In this document: positions 17,199 through 26,361 of the stretch, one piece after another
Layout of the letters: each line of letters starts with the position of its first letter
How positions within the stretch are numbered: the first letter of the stretch is position 1
DNA from: Nitratireductor mangrovi
GTDB taxonomy: Bacteria > Pseudomonadota > Alphaproteobacteria > Rhizobiales > Rhizobiaceae
Direction: 5' to 3'
Length of the DNA stretch: 64,000 nt
Assembly: GCF_007922615.2 (NCBI RefSeq)
Contig: NZ_CP042301.2
Location: 2,232,001 to 2,296,000, forward strand
Program-made: the position numbers and the translations under genes
Notes under the pieces: generated by a model
Databases searched by the model: none
What the model saw: only the letters and a program-made list of their open reading frames with translations
What the model was told of the DNA's origin: nothing

Positions 17199-17641
17199 GG
17201 CTCGGCCTCCAGCATGTGGTCGAAATAGGCCTCGACCTCGGCCAAGTCGTCTTCCGAGGCGGTGACCTTGCCGCGCACGGAGATGCCGGCCTCGTGCACG
17301 CTGTCGCGGCGCCCGGAAACGAGCGGGTGCCAGGAAAAAAGGTCGCGGCCCTCGGCCACCAGCCGGTAGGCACAGGTCGCAGGCAACCACGACAGCGTCG
17401 TCACGTTTTCCGGCGTCAGCCGCACGCAATCGGCCACGCGCTCGAGCCGGTTTTCGTAGTCGGTACAGCGGCACAGCCCCGCGTCGAACAGTCGACAGGC
17501 GACGCTGGTCCAGTGGATCGCGCCGGTGTCCTCGTCCTCGAGCTTGGCCAGGCAGCACTTGCCGCAGCCGTCGCAGAGCGCTTCCCACTCCGCCGCGGTC
17601 ATCTCGGTCAGTTGCTTGCGCTTCCAGAACGGCGTCGACAT
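17195..17641 (-). CDS. YcgN-family cysteine cluster protein (UPF0260)
   Basis: 148 residues from the ATG at 17641. Contains the family's Cys cluster near the N-terminus ([14 protein letters not shown], about residues 23-33) and further C at [18 protein letters not shown], typical of metal-binding YcgN/UPF0260 proteins. C-terminal [23 protein letters not shown] is strongly conserved in the family. First gene of the four-gene operon with two acetyltransferases and a SnoaL-like protein. Confidence 0.9.
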   Translation of the reverse strand: MSTPFWKRKQLTEMTAAEWEALCDGCGKCCLAKLEDEDTGAIHWTSVACRLFDAGLCRCTDYENRLERVADCVRLTPENVTTLSWLPATCAYRLVAEGRDLFSWHPLVSGRRDSVHEAGISVRGKVTASEDDLAEVEAYFDHMLEAEP

Positions 17642-17760
17642 CGCGGCGGTTTCGCGCCTCAGGCGCAGATCGTCAAGCGCCGAGACGCCATGCGATGGAA
17701 CCAACCGCCGCCCACCGGGTTCTTGTCGGGAAGGGATTTGACCAGAGGAACCAGCCACAA

Positions 17761-19731
17761 ATGACGCTCCACGCTCGCATTCTTGCCGGCAGCACCGCGC
17801 TCGCGCTGCTGCTGGGCGTCGCGCCGGCCTACCCCGCATCGGCGACCTACGACCGCATCGAGACCGCCCGGCCGACCGGCCAGCTGCTGCTCGCCCAGAA
17901 CGACAACGCCGCCGAGGAGGCGGTGAAGGAAGAGCTTCCCCCGAAGGAAGACGCGCCCGCCGCCGAGGAGGCCGCGCCGGCGGCCGAGGAGGCGCCCGCC
18001 GCTCAGGAGCCCCCGCCGGAAGCCGCGCAACCCGCCGACAAGCCGGCAGCCGAGGCGCCGACCCCGGAGGTCGCGCCCGAACCCGCCCCGAAGCAGCAAC
18101 AGCCGACGCCGGAAGCCGCTCCCGAGCCCGAACCGAAGCCGGAAGCCGCCGAAGAGCCGGCAGCCACCGCGGAGCCGGCGCAGGCCCAAGAAGCCGAACC
18201 GGCGGATGCGCCGGAACAGCCTGTCGTCGAGGAGATAACCCCGGAGCCGGAACCGAAACCGGCCGAAGAGCAGCCTGACGCGGCCGACGACGCGCCCGCG
18301 GATGCGGAGCAGCCCGCGGCCGAACCGGCTGAACAACCGGAGGCCGAGGCCGAGCAGCCCGCCGCCACCGAGGAGCCCGCCCCGGCGGATGATCCCGAAG
18401 AGCCCGCCGCCGAGGAACCTGCCGCCGAAGAACCGGCCATGGAGGAGCCCGCAGCCGAAGAGCCCGCCGCCAGCACCCCTGCCGAGGAACCGCCGGCCGA
18501 GGAGCCTGAAACGGAGGCCGCGCAGCCACCCGCCGAACAGCCTGACGCGGCGGCCGGAGAACCCGCCGAGCAGGCCGAAGGCGAACCGGCACAGGACGGC
18601 AACGCCGCGCCGATCCTCGACAGCGCCAAGGAGCAGCCTGCCGAGCAGGCAGTCGGCGAACCGTCCGCGACCGATCCTGCTGCGCCGGCCGACGAGCAGA
18701 CCGCCGCGCCGGCCGGGGAGGAAAACGCGCCCCCGCCGGAGACCGACGCCGCCGCCCAGGATGAGGAGGCCCGGCCCGAACAGCTGGAATCGGCGATTGC
18801 CGAGGAAGGCGAACGCGTCGAGCGCCAGGAAGCCGGCGAAGACCGTGAACGCCGCCGCGAGCGGCCCGAAGGTGCCGAGGTCGTGCGCGAATTCGGCGAC
18901 CGCTTCGTCATCCAGTTCAACAACCAGACCTTCGTGGAAAGCTCCGACAGGCCGCGCCTGCGCCGCGACGCAAGCGAGGTCTATTACGAGCGTCTGCCGC
19001 GCGGCCGCGAGCGCGAGGTGATTGTCCGGCCCAATGGCAGCCGCATCGTCACTATCCGCAACCGCTATGGCGACGTGGTGCGCCGCTCGCGCATCACGCC
19101 GGATGGTCGCGAGATCGTGCTCGTCTATGTCGACGAGCGTCATTACGAGCGCGTGCGCGACTGGCGTGATCCGGGCGCCGACCTGCCGCCGCTGCGGCTG
19201 AGGATTCCGGCGCGCGACTACATACTCGACGCCCGCCGCGTCGAGCGGCCCGAGACCTACTACGAGTTCCTCGACCAGCCGCCGGTCGAGAAGGTACGCC
19301 GCCTCTATTCCATCGACGAGGTCAAGCGCTCCGCCCGCATCCGCGACACGGTGCGCCGCGTCGATCTCGACACCATCACCTTCGAGTTCGGCTCGGCCTC
19401 GATCGCCGAGAGCGAGGTCGCCCGGCTGGAGGGCGTGGCCACCGCCATCGAGCGCCTGCTTGAGGAAAACCCCGGCGAGACCTTCCTGATCGAGGGCCAC
19501 ACCGACGCCGTCGGCTCCGACCTTGCCAATCTGGCCCTGTCGGACCAGCGCGCCGAGGCCGTGGCCGTGGCGCTCACCAACGTCTTCGGCATCCCGCCGG
19601 AAAACCTGGTCACCCAGGGTTATGGCGAGCGCTATCTGAAGGTGCGGACCGAGGAGCGCGAGCGCGAAAACCGCCGCGTCGCCATCCGCCGCATCACGCC
19701 GCTGGTGGCCCCGGTCGCGCAGGCCAACTGA
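17761..19731 (+). CDS. OmpA-family outer-membrane protein with long Ala/Pro/Glu-rich linker
   Basis: 656 residues from the ATG at 17761 (RBS GAGGAA upstream). Order: signal-like hydrophobic segment (residues about 4-30), a disordered, highly acidic repetitive region rich in [10 protein letters not shown] units (about 50-350), a charged Arg-rich middle domain (about 360-530), and a C-terminal OmpA peptidoglycan-binding domain (about 535-650) with the conserved [25 protein letters not shown]. The domain clamps diaminopimelate in peptidoglycan, so the protein probably tethers membrane and wall, with the long linker spanning the periplasm. Much longer than a typical 200-350-residue OmpA-like protein. 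Monocistronic. Confidence 0.9.
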   Translation: MTLHARILAGSTALALLLGVAPAYPASATYDRIETARPTGQLLLAQNDNAAEEAVKEELPPKEDAPAAEEAAPAAEEAPAAQEPPPEAAQPADKPAAEAPTPEVAPEPAPKQQQPTPEAAPEPEPKPEAAEEPAATAEPAQAQEAEPADAPEQPVVEEITPEPEPKPAEEQPDAADDAPADAEQPAAEPAEQPEAEAEQPAATEEPAPADDPEEPAAEEPAAEEPAMEEPAAEEPAASTPAEEPPAEEPETEAAQPPAEQPDAAAGEPAEQAEGEPAQDGNAAPILDSAKEQPAEQAVGEPSATDPAAPADEQTAAPAGEENAPPPETDAAAQDEEARPEQLESAIAEEGERVERQEAGEDRERRRERPEGAEVVREFGDRFVIQFNNQTFVESSDRPRLRRDASEVYYERLPRGREREVIVRPNGSRIVTIRNRYGDVVRRSRITPDGREIVLVYVDERHYERVRDWRDPGADLPPLRLRIPARDYILDARRVERPETYYEFLDQPPVEKVRRLYSIDEVKRSARIRDTVRRVDLDTITFEFGSASIAESEVARLEGVATAIERLLEENPGETFLIEGHTDAVGSDLANLALSDQRAEAVAVALTNVFGIPPENLVTQGYGERYLKVRTEERERENRRVAIRRITPLVAPVAQAN

Positions 19732-19757
19732 CCCTACCGTCCGATCCTCTGGACGTG

Positions 19758-19785
19758 AAGGCCCGGCCACCACGGTCGGGCCTTT
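19758..19785 (+). terminator. Rho-independent terminator of the OmpA-family gene
   Basis: Stem AAGGCCCG / CGGGCCTT with extra inner pairs and a short T run, 26 nt after the stop codon of the OmpA-family gene. Confidence 0.8.
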
Positions 19786-19849
19786 GCGCGTCGATCCGCG
19801 CTGATCCGGATCAATGTCGCTCCGCCCCGTCTCCTGCTATGGAGGCACG

Positions 19850-21976
19850 ATGCGCAAGACCAGCGGAGCCACACCCCTTGCCGCGCTCGACGCGGTGGCG
19901 CTCGACACCGAGACGACCGGGCTCGATGCGGCCGCCGCGCGCATCGTCCAGCTCGGCGCCGTGGCCGTCGCCGCAGGCAAGGTGAAGCACGATGACAGCT
20001 TCGAGATGCTGGTCGACCCGCGCATTGCCATTCCCGGCGCCGCGACCCGCATCCACGGCATTACCAACGCCATGGTGCGCGACGCCCCCGCCTGGCCGCG
20101 CGCCGCCGAAGCACTTGGCGCCTACGTCGCCGGCCGCGTCGTCATCGGCTACTCGATCGGTTTCGATCTTGCCGTCATGGCCGCAGAGGCCGAGCGCGTC
20201 GGCATCGTCCTTGACAAGGCGCGCACACTCTGCGTTCGCCTGCTCGCCACCGTCGCCGGTGCACGCCTTCCCGACAATTCCCTCGACACCATCGCCGCCT
20301 GGCTCGGCGTCGCCGTCGAAGGTCGTCACAGCGCCCTCGGCGACGCGATCGCCGCCGCCGATATCTTCGTCGCGCTTCTGCCGAAGCTTGCCGGGCGCGG
20401 CGTCAGAACGCTGGCCGAGGCCGAGCGCGCCTGCCTGTCGCTTGCCGGCGAGCTTGACCAGCATCACCGTGCCGGCTGGGCCGCGCCCGTCTCCCGGCCC
20501 GACCGCTTCGCCAGCCGCCAGGCCTTGGGCGCGGTCGATCCCTTCGCCTACCGCCATCGCATCGGTGAACTGATGAGCGCTCCGCCGGTGGTGGCGCGCG
20601 AGCGCGACACGCTGCGCGATGCCATCGCGCAGATGGTCGGACGCGGCATCGGCGCCCTGCTCGTCTCGGCCGACGGCGAACCCGGTGCACTGCTGTCGGA
20701 CTACGCCATCGTCACCGAGCGCGACGTCATGCGCCGCATCGCCGCGTCGGGCGCCGACGCCTTCACGCTTCCCCTCGGCGAGATCGCCAACCGGCCGGTC
20801 AAGAGCATTCGCGCCGCCGCCTTCGCCTACCGCGCCATCGGGCGCATGGACCGGTTGAAGGTCCGCCATCTCGCCGTGCGCGACGAGGATGGCCGTCTCG
20901 CCGGCATCGTTTCGGCGCGCGACCTCCTGCGTCTGCGCGCCGGCGCCGCGATCAGCCTCGACGACGACATCGAGGCGGCGGGCGACGCGGAAGCAATGGC
21001 CGCCGCCTGGGCGACTTTGCCGGCCGTTGCCCGCGGCCTGATCGAGGAGGAGATCGACGCCCGCACGATCGCCGAGATCGTCAGCGAGGAATTGCGCGGC
21101 CTCACCCGTCGCGCCGCCGCCATCGCCGAGACCGAAATGCTCGCCGAAGGGCGCGGCGCCCCGCCCTGCCCCTACGCGGTCATGGTGCTCGGCTCGGCCG
21201 GGCGCGGCGAAAGCCTGCTCGCCCCGGACCAGGACAACGCCATCGTCTTTGCCGAAGGCGAACCGGGCGGTCGCGAAGATCTCTGGTTCGCAGCCCTCGG
21301 CGACAAGATCGCGACCATGCTCGACGCCGCCGGCGTGCCGTTCTGTACCGGCGGCGTGATGGCGAAAAACCCCGAATGGCGTGGTTCCTCTGCCACCTGG
21401 AGGGAGCGCATTGCCAACTGGATCGCCCGCTCCCGGCCCGAAGACCTGCTCAATGTCGACATCTTTTTCGACATGGTGGCCGTTGCCGGCGAAGCGCGGC
21501 TGGCGAGTGAGCTTTTCAACCTCGCCTACGAACTCGGCAGCCGTCACACGGAGTTCGCCAAGCTGCTCGGCGAGCGGCTCTTCGCGCGATCCAGCCCTTT
21601 CACCCTGCTTGGCGGCTTCCACACCCACGAAGGCCGCCTCGATCTCAAGATGTTCGGGCTCTTCCCGGCCGTCGCGCTAGCGCGCACGCTGGCGATCCGC
21701 CACGACATCCGCCTGCATTCCACTCGCGCCCGGCTGGAGGCGCTGATCGGCAACGGGATCGGCGGCGAAGCCGACCTCAACCGCGTCATCCGCGCCCATG
21801 CCCTCATGATGCGGCTGCTCCTTGCCCAGCAAAGTCGCGATCTCCTGGCCGGCATCCCCGCCTCCAACCGCGTCGAGACCGCAGCGCTGTCGCGCGACGA
21901 GCAGGCCGAGCTGAAAGCCGCACTGAAGACAATTCAGATCGTGCCCGACCTCGCGCGCGACCTGATGTTTGGCTAG
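19850..21976 (+). CDS. DEDDh exonuclease - CBS pair - DUF294 nucleotidyltransferase fusion
   Basis: 708 residues from the ATG at 19850, with GGAGG 4 nt upstream. Domain order: a PolC/DnaQ-like 3'-5' exonuclease (about residues 14-185; first acidic motif VALDTETTGLD, later HSALGDAIAAADIF with the DEDDh His); two CBS domains (about 240-380); a DUF294 putative nucleotidyltransferase (about 430-560; GSAGRGESLLAPDQDNAIVF matches the GSxGRxExxxxxDxD nucleotidyltransferase signature), and DUF294_C. CBS plus DUF294 usually occur with cyclic-nucleotide sensors and glutamine synthetase-type regulation; the exonuclease replaces the sensor here. Likely a nucleotide-sensing regulatory protein; activity unproven. 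Confidence 0.88.
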   Translation: MRKTSGATPLAALDAVALDTETTGLDAAAARIVQLGAVAVAAGKVKHDDSFEMLVDPRIAIPGAATRIHGITNAMVRDAPAWPRAAEALGAYVAGRVVIGYSIGFDLAVMAAEAERVGIVLDKARTLCVRLLATVAGARLPDNSLDTIAAWLGVAVEGRHSALGDAIAAADIFVALLPKLAGRGVRTLAEAERACLSLAGELDQHHRAGWAAPVSRPDRFASRQALGAVDPFAYRHRIGELMSAPPVVARERDTLRDAIAQMVGRGIGALLVSADGEPGALLSDYAIVTERDVMRRIAASGADAFTLPLGEIANRPVKSIRAAAFAYRAIGRMDRLKVRHLAVRDEDGRLAGIVSARDLLRLRAGAAISLDDDIEAAGDAEAMAAAWATLPAVARGLIEEEIDARTIAEIVSEELRGLTRRAAAIAETEMLAEGRGAPPCPYAVMVLGSAGRGESLLAPDQDNAIVFAEGEPGGREDLWFAALGDKIATMLDAAGVPFCTGGVMAKNPEWRGSSATWRERIANWIARSRPEDLLNVDIFFDMVAVAGEARLASELFNLAYELGSRHTEFAKLLGERLFARSSPFTLLGGFHTHEGRLDLKMFGLFPAVALARTLAIRHDIRLHSTRARLEALIGNGIGGEADLNRVIRAHALMMRLLLAQQSRDLLAGIPASNRVETAALSRDEQAELKAALKTIQIVPDLARDLMFG

Positions 21977-21996
21977 ATAAGGTTGACAATCCCCGC

Positions 21997-22893
21997 TCAG
22001 ATCGACTGCATCAGTCGTGACGAGATCTCCACGATATCGCGCGCCGCAAGCGACAGCGGCACATGCTTTCGTGTCATGATTCCCACCGGCAGCGGCGGCG
22101 GCAGGTCGGGCACCTGCAGCTGATGCAGGCCTCTTCCCCATAGCGAAACGTCTTCGAGAATCTGGGTCGGGCAGAAGCTGATCAGGTCCGTCGACCGGTT
22201 CAGCACGGCGTGCAGGAAAGGCGACCGACACAGCATCGGCGGGTGCGCGAGCCGCACCCCCTTGTCTTCGAGCCAGTCGAGTGCCGCCTGGTCGGCGCCG
22301 CCGGGTACCGGACTGAGCAGCCAACGCTCCCGCGCCAGTTCCTCCCAGCTGACCGGGCGGCGGGCAAGGCGCTCCGAGCCGCTGACCGGCGCCAGCAGGA
22401 TTTCGCCCATTGGCCGGAAGTCGAGGTCAGCCGGCAACGCCGCGGGTGTCGCCATCCCGAGCACCAGGTCCAGCCGGCCGTCGATAAGCCGCTGGACCGC
22501 GTTCGCCATCGTCCCGATATCGATATCGAGCTGGCCATACGGATGCCGGCGCTCGAATTCCTGAATGATGCCGGTGAGCTTGGTCACCGCGACGACCGGG
22601 GTCACCGCGATGCGCGCGCTCGCCACGGCCTGCCCCGAGAGCCGACGCACGTCCTCTTCCGCCCGGCGCAGGCTGGCAACGATCAGACGCGCATGCTCCA
22701 GCAGTGCACTTCCGGCCGGGGTGAAGCGCGTCCCGCGCGTTTCGCGAACCAGAAGCCGCGCTCCGGTCTGCGCTTCCAGTTCCCGCAACGCTTTGGTCAG
22801 CGCACTCTGGGTCAGGCCCATGCTTCGCGCCGCGCCACGGATCGAGCCAGTCTCGGCAAGTGCGATCAGCGCCTTCAATTGCTGCGTTTTCAT
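21997..22893 (-). CDS. LysR-family transcriptional regulator
   Basis: 298 residues, standard LTTR length. N-terminal winged helix-turn-helix (KTQQLKALIALAETGSIRGAARSMGLTQSALTKAL) and a C-terminal type 2 periplasmic-binding-like effector domain. Divergent to a beta-lactamase-fold hydrolase across 151 bp, an arrangement like ampR-ampC, so it probably controls that gene. Effector unknown. Confidence 0.92.
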   Translation of the reverse strand: MKTQQLKALIALAETGSIRGAARSMGLTQSALTKALRELEAQTGARLLVRETRGTRFTPAGSALLEHARLIVASLRRAEEDVRRLSGQAVASARIAVTPVVAVTKLTGIIQEFERRHPYGQLDIDIGTMANAVQRLIDGRLDLVLGMATPAALPADLDFRPMGEILLAPVSGSERLARRPVSWEELARERWLLSPVPGGADQAALDWLEDKGVRLAHPPMLCRSPFLHAVLNRSTDLISFCPTQILEDVSLWGRGLHQLQVPDLPPPLPVGIMTRKHVPLSLAARDIVEISSRLMQSI

Positions 22894-23044
22894 GTCACCT
22901 GAACGCTATTGGTTGTCGCTCGGCAACTTTATGCGTCTGGCGCGGCCTCCGCCAGTGTGGCTGGCTCACGACGTGAACGACCTGTTCATGCGCGGCCCAC
23001 GGCGTGCGCGATCCACGGCTTCAACCCCCAAGAGGAAGGTATGC

Positions 23045-24277
23045 ATGCGACAGCTTCGTATCCCCAGATCGGCGGCGATAGTGCTGACCCTGGCACTCGG
23101 TAGTCAGGCAGCCGCGGCGTCCACCGATGACGACTCCCGTTGGCTGACGCCAACGATGATCACCGCGCGCGCGCACATGTTCGATGCCGCGCTCAACTAT
23201 CTGACGTTCCAGCACATGGACCAGATGTTCGCGACCCGGTCGGTCGCCGCTGACGAGGCTGTCTGGAATCTGCCGTCGAAGCCGATCTCGCTTGAAGGCG
23301 AATACTCTTTCGGCGAGGAGACGCTCGATCTCGACGGCATTCTGGAAGCCACCGCCACCAACGCACTGGTCGTGGTGAAAAACGGCAATGTCGTTCATGA
23401 AACCTACCGCAACGGCAGCGACGAGAACACGCGCTTCCTCACCTTCTCCGTGGCGAAATCCTACGTGTCGACCCTGATCGGACTGGCACTCGCCGACGGC
23501 GCTATCAGGAGCCTCGACGACAAGGTCACCGACTACCTGCCCGAGATGAAGGGCACCGGTTATGATGGACCGACGGTGCGTGATCTCCTGCGCATGCGCT
23601 CAGGCGTGGACTGGCTCGAAGTCTATGAGTTCGGCAGCGACACCCAGCTGACCCAGGTCCATGACAACGCGCTGGTCGCCTACAAATATCGCTGGTGCGA
23701 TTACGCGGCAAAGGAATCGGTCCCCGGACCGAACGCGCCCGGCGCCGCCTTCAACTACGCAACGCTCGACACCAGCGTGCTCGGCTGCATTCTCGAGCGG
23801 ACCGTCGGCAAGACCGGCGCGCAATACATGTCGGAAAAGCTCTGGAAGCCGGCAGGCATGGAAAGCGACGCCTACTGGATCATGGATGGTCCGGATTCGG
23901 TTGGCCGGGAATTCTTCGGCGCGGGCCTCGCCGCCACGGCGCGCGACCATGCCCGGTTCGGCCTCATGTTCCTCAATGGCGGCAAGGCGAATGGCAAGCA
24001 GGTCGTGCCTGCCGACTGGGTACGCGAAGCGACCGTTCCCGACGAAGGCTACGAACCGGCCGGTCCCGAGGAGCCGCTGGGCTATCAGTATCAGTGGTGG
24101 ACGTTCCCCGGGTCGGACGCTTACGGGGCGCTGGGCCTCCATCACCAGTACATCTATATCGACCCCGCCAACGACCTCGTCATCGTGAAGGCGAGCTACA
24201 CCGCCGAGCCGGTGGGCCGTGACGAGGAAAATGCCGAACTGTTCCGGCAGATCACCGAGAAACTGGCCAACGAATAG
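23045..24277 (+). CDS. Serine hydrolase, beta-lactamase/6-aminohexanoate-dimer hydrolase fold
   Basis: 410 residues from the ATG at 23045 (AGAGGAAGG upstream). Signal peptide MRQLRIPRSAAIVLTLALG...AAAAS. Active-site SxxK is S135-V-A-K138 (FSVAKSY), and Tyr238 (FNYATLD) fits the YxN-equivalent position, though the usual Asn is Thr. This resembles NylB-like carboxylesterases/amide hydrolases more than true class C beta-lactamases. Divergent from a LysR regulator. Substrate unknown; resistance activity should not be assumed. Confidence 0.88.
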   Translation: MRQLRIPRSAAIVLTLALGSQAAAASTDDDSRWLTPTMITARAHMFDAALNYLTFQHMDQMFATRSVAADEAVWNLPSKPISLEGEYSFGEETLDLDGILEATATNALVVVKNGNVVHETYRNGSDENTRFLTFSVAKSYVSTLIGLALADGAIRSLDDKVTDYLPEMKGTGYDGPTVRDLLRMRSGVDWLEVYEFGSDTQLTQVHDNALVAYKYRWCDYAAKESVPGPNAPGAAFNYATLDTSVLGCILERTVGKTGAQYMSEKLWKPAGMESDAYWIMDGPDSVGREFFGAGLAATARDHARFGLMFLNGGKANGKQVVPADWVREATVPDEGYEPAGPEEPLGYQYQWWTFPGSDAYGALGLHHQYIYIDPANDLVIVKASYTAEPVGRDEENAELFRQITEKLANE

Positions 24278-24316
24278 CTCCAGGACACTTGGACGCGGGT
24301 TTCCGTCCGGATTGCG
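24278..24316. repeat. Degenerate copy of a rhizobial intergenic palindromic repeat
   Basis: Directly after the hydrolase stop, CTCCAGGA ... TTTCCGTCCGGATTGCG matches the order of elements in the better copy at 53197-53240 but has lost part of the stem. Suggests an eroded member of a dispersed intergenic repeat family. Confidence 0.5.
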
Positions 24317-24419
24317 CCGAACCCGCAGCCCCTCGACGTTTTTTGCAACGTTCGGCGGCTCCAGGGCTACGAGTGCGGCGTTCCGCACCTGTCAGCGGCG
24401 CGAGCAGGCAGCATATGGG

Positions 24420-24446
24420 AAGGCGGGGTCGCGTGACCCCGCCTTT
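24420..24446 (+). terminator. Rho-independent terminator downstream of the hydrolase gene
   Basis: Perfect 11-bp stem (AAGGCGGGGTC / GACCCCGCCTT) with a 4-nt loop GCGT followed by TTTCG. A second smaller hairpin (GTGCGG / CCGCAC) lies at 24373-24388. Confidence 0.85.
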
Positions 24447-24558
24447 CGTCGTTGCACCACCGCCTCGGCGCCCGCCTTCGACACCGACCAACATCATTGA
24501 TGCATCGGCAGCGGTTTCTGGGCTAGGTTTGCCCCGGGGCCGAAAAGACCGGAGTGCC

Positions 24559-26319
24559 GTGCAGGTGACCCTTGGCGTGCAGCGCAGACTGGCCGCGATC
24601 CTCGCAGCCGACGTGGTCGGATACAGCCGCCTGATCGAGCGCGCCGAACAGCGCACCCTGGCGCGCATGAAGGACCTCCGCGCCCGCATCATCGATCCTT
24701 TCGTGGCCGCTCATGGCGGCCGTCTCGTCAAGGAAATGGGCGATGGCTTCCTGGCCGAGCACGGCAGCGTCGTCGAGGCCGTCCTGTGCGCCGTCGACAT
24801 CCAGCAGGCCCTGCTTCGTGAGCCCGGCGCCGACAACGACGAGGACGTGATCCGCTATCGCATCGGCGTCAACCTCGGCGACGTTGTGGTCGAGGGCGAC
24901 GACCTTTTCGGCAACGGCGTCAACATCGCCGCGCGGCTGGAAAAACTCGCCGAGCCGGGCGGCATCTGCGTCTCGCGCAGCGCCTTCGAAAACGTCCGTG
25001 GCCGGGTCGACATCGCCTTCGACGACATGGGCGAACAGGCGCTGAAAAACATCTCCGAGCCCCTGCGCGTCTTTCGCGTGCGCCCGCAGGATCAGGGCAA
25101 CGCCGCCGGGGCGGGGAAGCGGTTCGCCTACCGCAAGCCCTCGCTGGCCCTGTTGCCGATCGAAAATATCTCCGCCAGCCCGGACCTTGACGCGTTCGCG
25201 GCCGGCCTGTCGGAAGACCTGCTCGCCGGCCTGGCCGAGAATTCGGAACTCTCCGTCACATCAAGAAGCAACTCCTTTTCCTTCGCCGGCAGCGGAGTGG
25301 GCACGCAGGAGCTTGCCCGCCGCCTGGGTGTCGACTGCATTCTCGAAGGACGGGCTCAGGGAGCCGCAGGCCGCCTGCGCGTCACGCTGCAGCTGACCGA
25401 CGGCGCCACGGGCAACGTCGTCTGGGCAGAACGCTTCGACAGCGACATCGCCGACCTGTTCGAACTGCAGGACCAGATCGTCCACAAGACGCTCGTCGGC
25501 ATCCGCTCCAAGCTGGTGTCCGGGGATCAGGCCCGCATCGCGGCAAACGGCACCCGGAACCTCACCGCCTGGCTCAGATGCAACGAGGCGTTCGAGGAAT
25601 GGGCAAAGTTCTCGAGCGACGCCAATATCCGCGCCATCGGCCTATTCGAGCAGGCGATCGCGGCCGATCCCGGCTGGTCGCACCCGCACGCGGGTATCGC
25701 CGCCGCCTACAAGGAATCGGCCAGTCGCCGCTGGTCGTCCTCACCGCAGAAGGACCTTCTGCAGGCCGCCTCCTATGCCGAGCGCGCCATCGAACTGGGA
25801 CCGGACAACCCTTCGGGCTATGGCTATCTGGCAGCGGTCCGCATCGAGGAAGGCAATCTCGAGGAGGGCGTCAGGCTCGCAGAAAGAGCCGTTCAGGTCG
25901 CGCCCAACGACTTTGCCGCGCTCGCCATGCTCGGCTGGGTTCTGCCTCGAACCGGAGAGCTGGCAAGGTCGCTGGCGGCATTTGCCAAGTCGCGAAGGGT
26001 TCGCCCGACACCCTCCGGCGCCATCCTTGCCAACGAAGCCTTCGTCGCCCATCTCGCCGGGCAGAAAGAGCGGACACTGGATCTGTTGCGGCAAAGCCTG
26101 GAGCGCACCGACATCGTCGACGCGCATGTGCGGCTGGCCGCGATCTACGCCGACACCGGCCGCGCCTCCGAAGCCCGTGCGGCCATCGCCGGGATCATCG
26201 CCCGCCAGCCGGACGCCACCATCGAGGAATACACCGAAAACCTGCCCTTTCCCGACGCCGAGAGGCTCGCATGGTATCGAGGCATGTTGCGCGAGGCGGG
26301 ATTGCCGGCGCGGACCTGA
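24559..26319 (+). CDS. Class III adenylate/guanylate cyclase with TolB-like and TPR regions
   Basis: About 586 residues. Start taken as the GTG at 24559 (GGAG just upstream; the next GTG at 24565 is equally possible) because the frame upstream is low-complexity and no ATG has support. Order: class III cyclase domain (about 1-175; AADVVGYSRL with the first metal-binding Asp, EMGDGFLAEHGSVVEAV, GVNIAARLEKLAEPGGICVS), a TolB N-terminal-like region (about 190-330; LALLPIENISASPDLDAFAAGLSEDLLAGL) and several tetratricopeptide repeats. Rhizobia carry many such cyclases. Would make cAMP in the cytoplasm; a cNMP-binding protein is encoded 6 kb away, but no direct link is shown. Confidence 0.85.
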   Translation: MQVTLGVQRRLAAILAADVVGYSRLIERAEQRTLARMKDLRARIIDPFVAAHGGRLVKEMGDGFLAEHGSVVEAVLCAVDIQQALLREPGADNDEDVIRYRIGVNLGDVVVEGDDLFGNGVNIAARLEKLAEPGGICVSRSAFENVRGRVDIAFDDMGEQALKNISEPLRVFRVRPQDQGNAAGAGKRFAYRKPSLALLPIENISASPDLDAFAAGLSEDLLAGLAENSELSVTSRSNSFSFAGSGVGTQELARRLGVDCILEGRAQGAAGRLRVTLQLTDGATGNVVWAERFDSDIADLFELQDQIVHKTLVGIRSKLVSGDQARIAANGTRNLTAWLRCNEAFEEWAKFSSDANIRAIGLFEQAIAADPGWSHPHAGIAAAYKESASRRWSSSPQKDLLQAASYAERAIELGPDNPSGYGYLAAVRIEEGNLEEGVRLAERAVQVAPNDFAALAMLGWVLPRTGELARSLAAFAKSRRVRPTPSGAILANEAFVAHLAGQKERTLDLLRQSLERTDIVDAHVRLAAIYADTGRASEARAAIAGIIARQPDATIEEYTENLPFPDAERLAWYRGMLREAGLPART

Positions 26320-26361
26320 TCGTGCCGACGCGTATCGACGACATCAGGGTCAGCCCTCACG

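Noticed and set aside
17659..19773. A 704-residue frame on the minus strand
   Set aside because: Antisense shadow of the Ala/Pro/Glu-rich OmpA gene, giving an artificial Gly/Leu/Arg-rich protein.
23045..24277. AmpC beta-lactamase antibiotic resistance gene
   Set aside because: The active-site text lacks the typical YAN and KTG signatures; a NylB-like hydrolase is more consistent.
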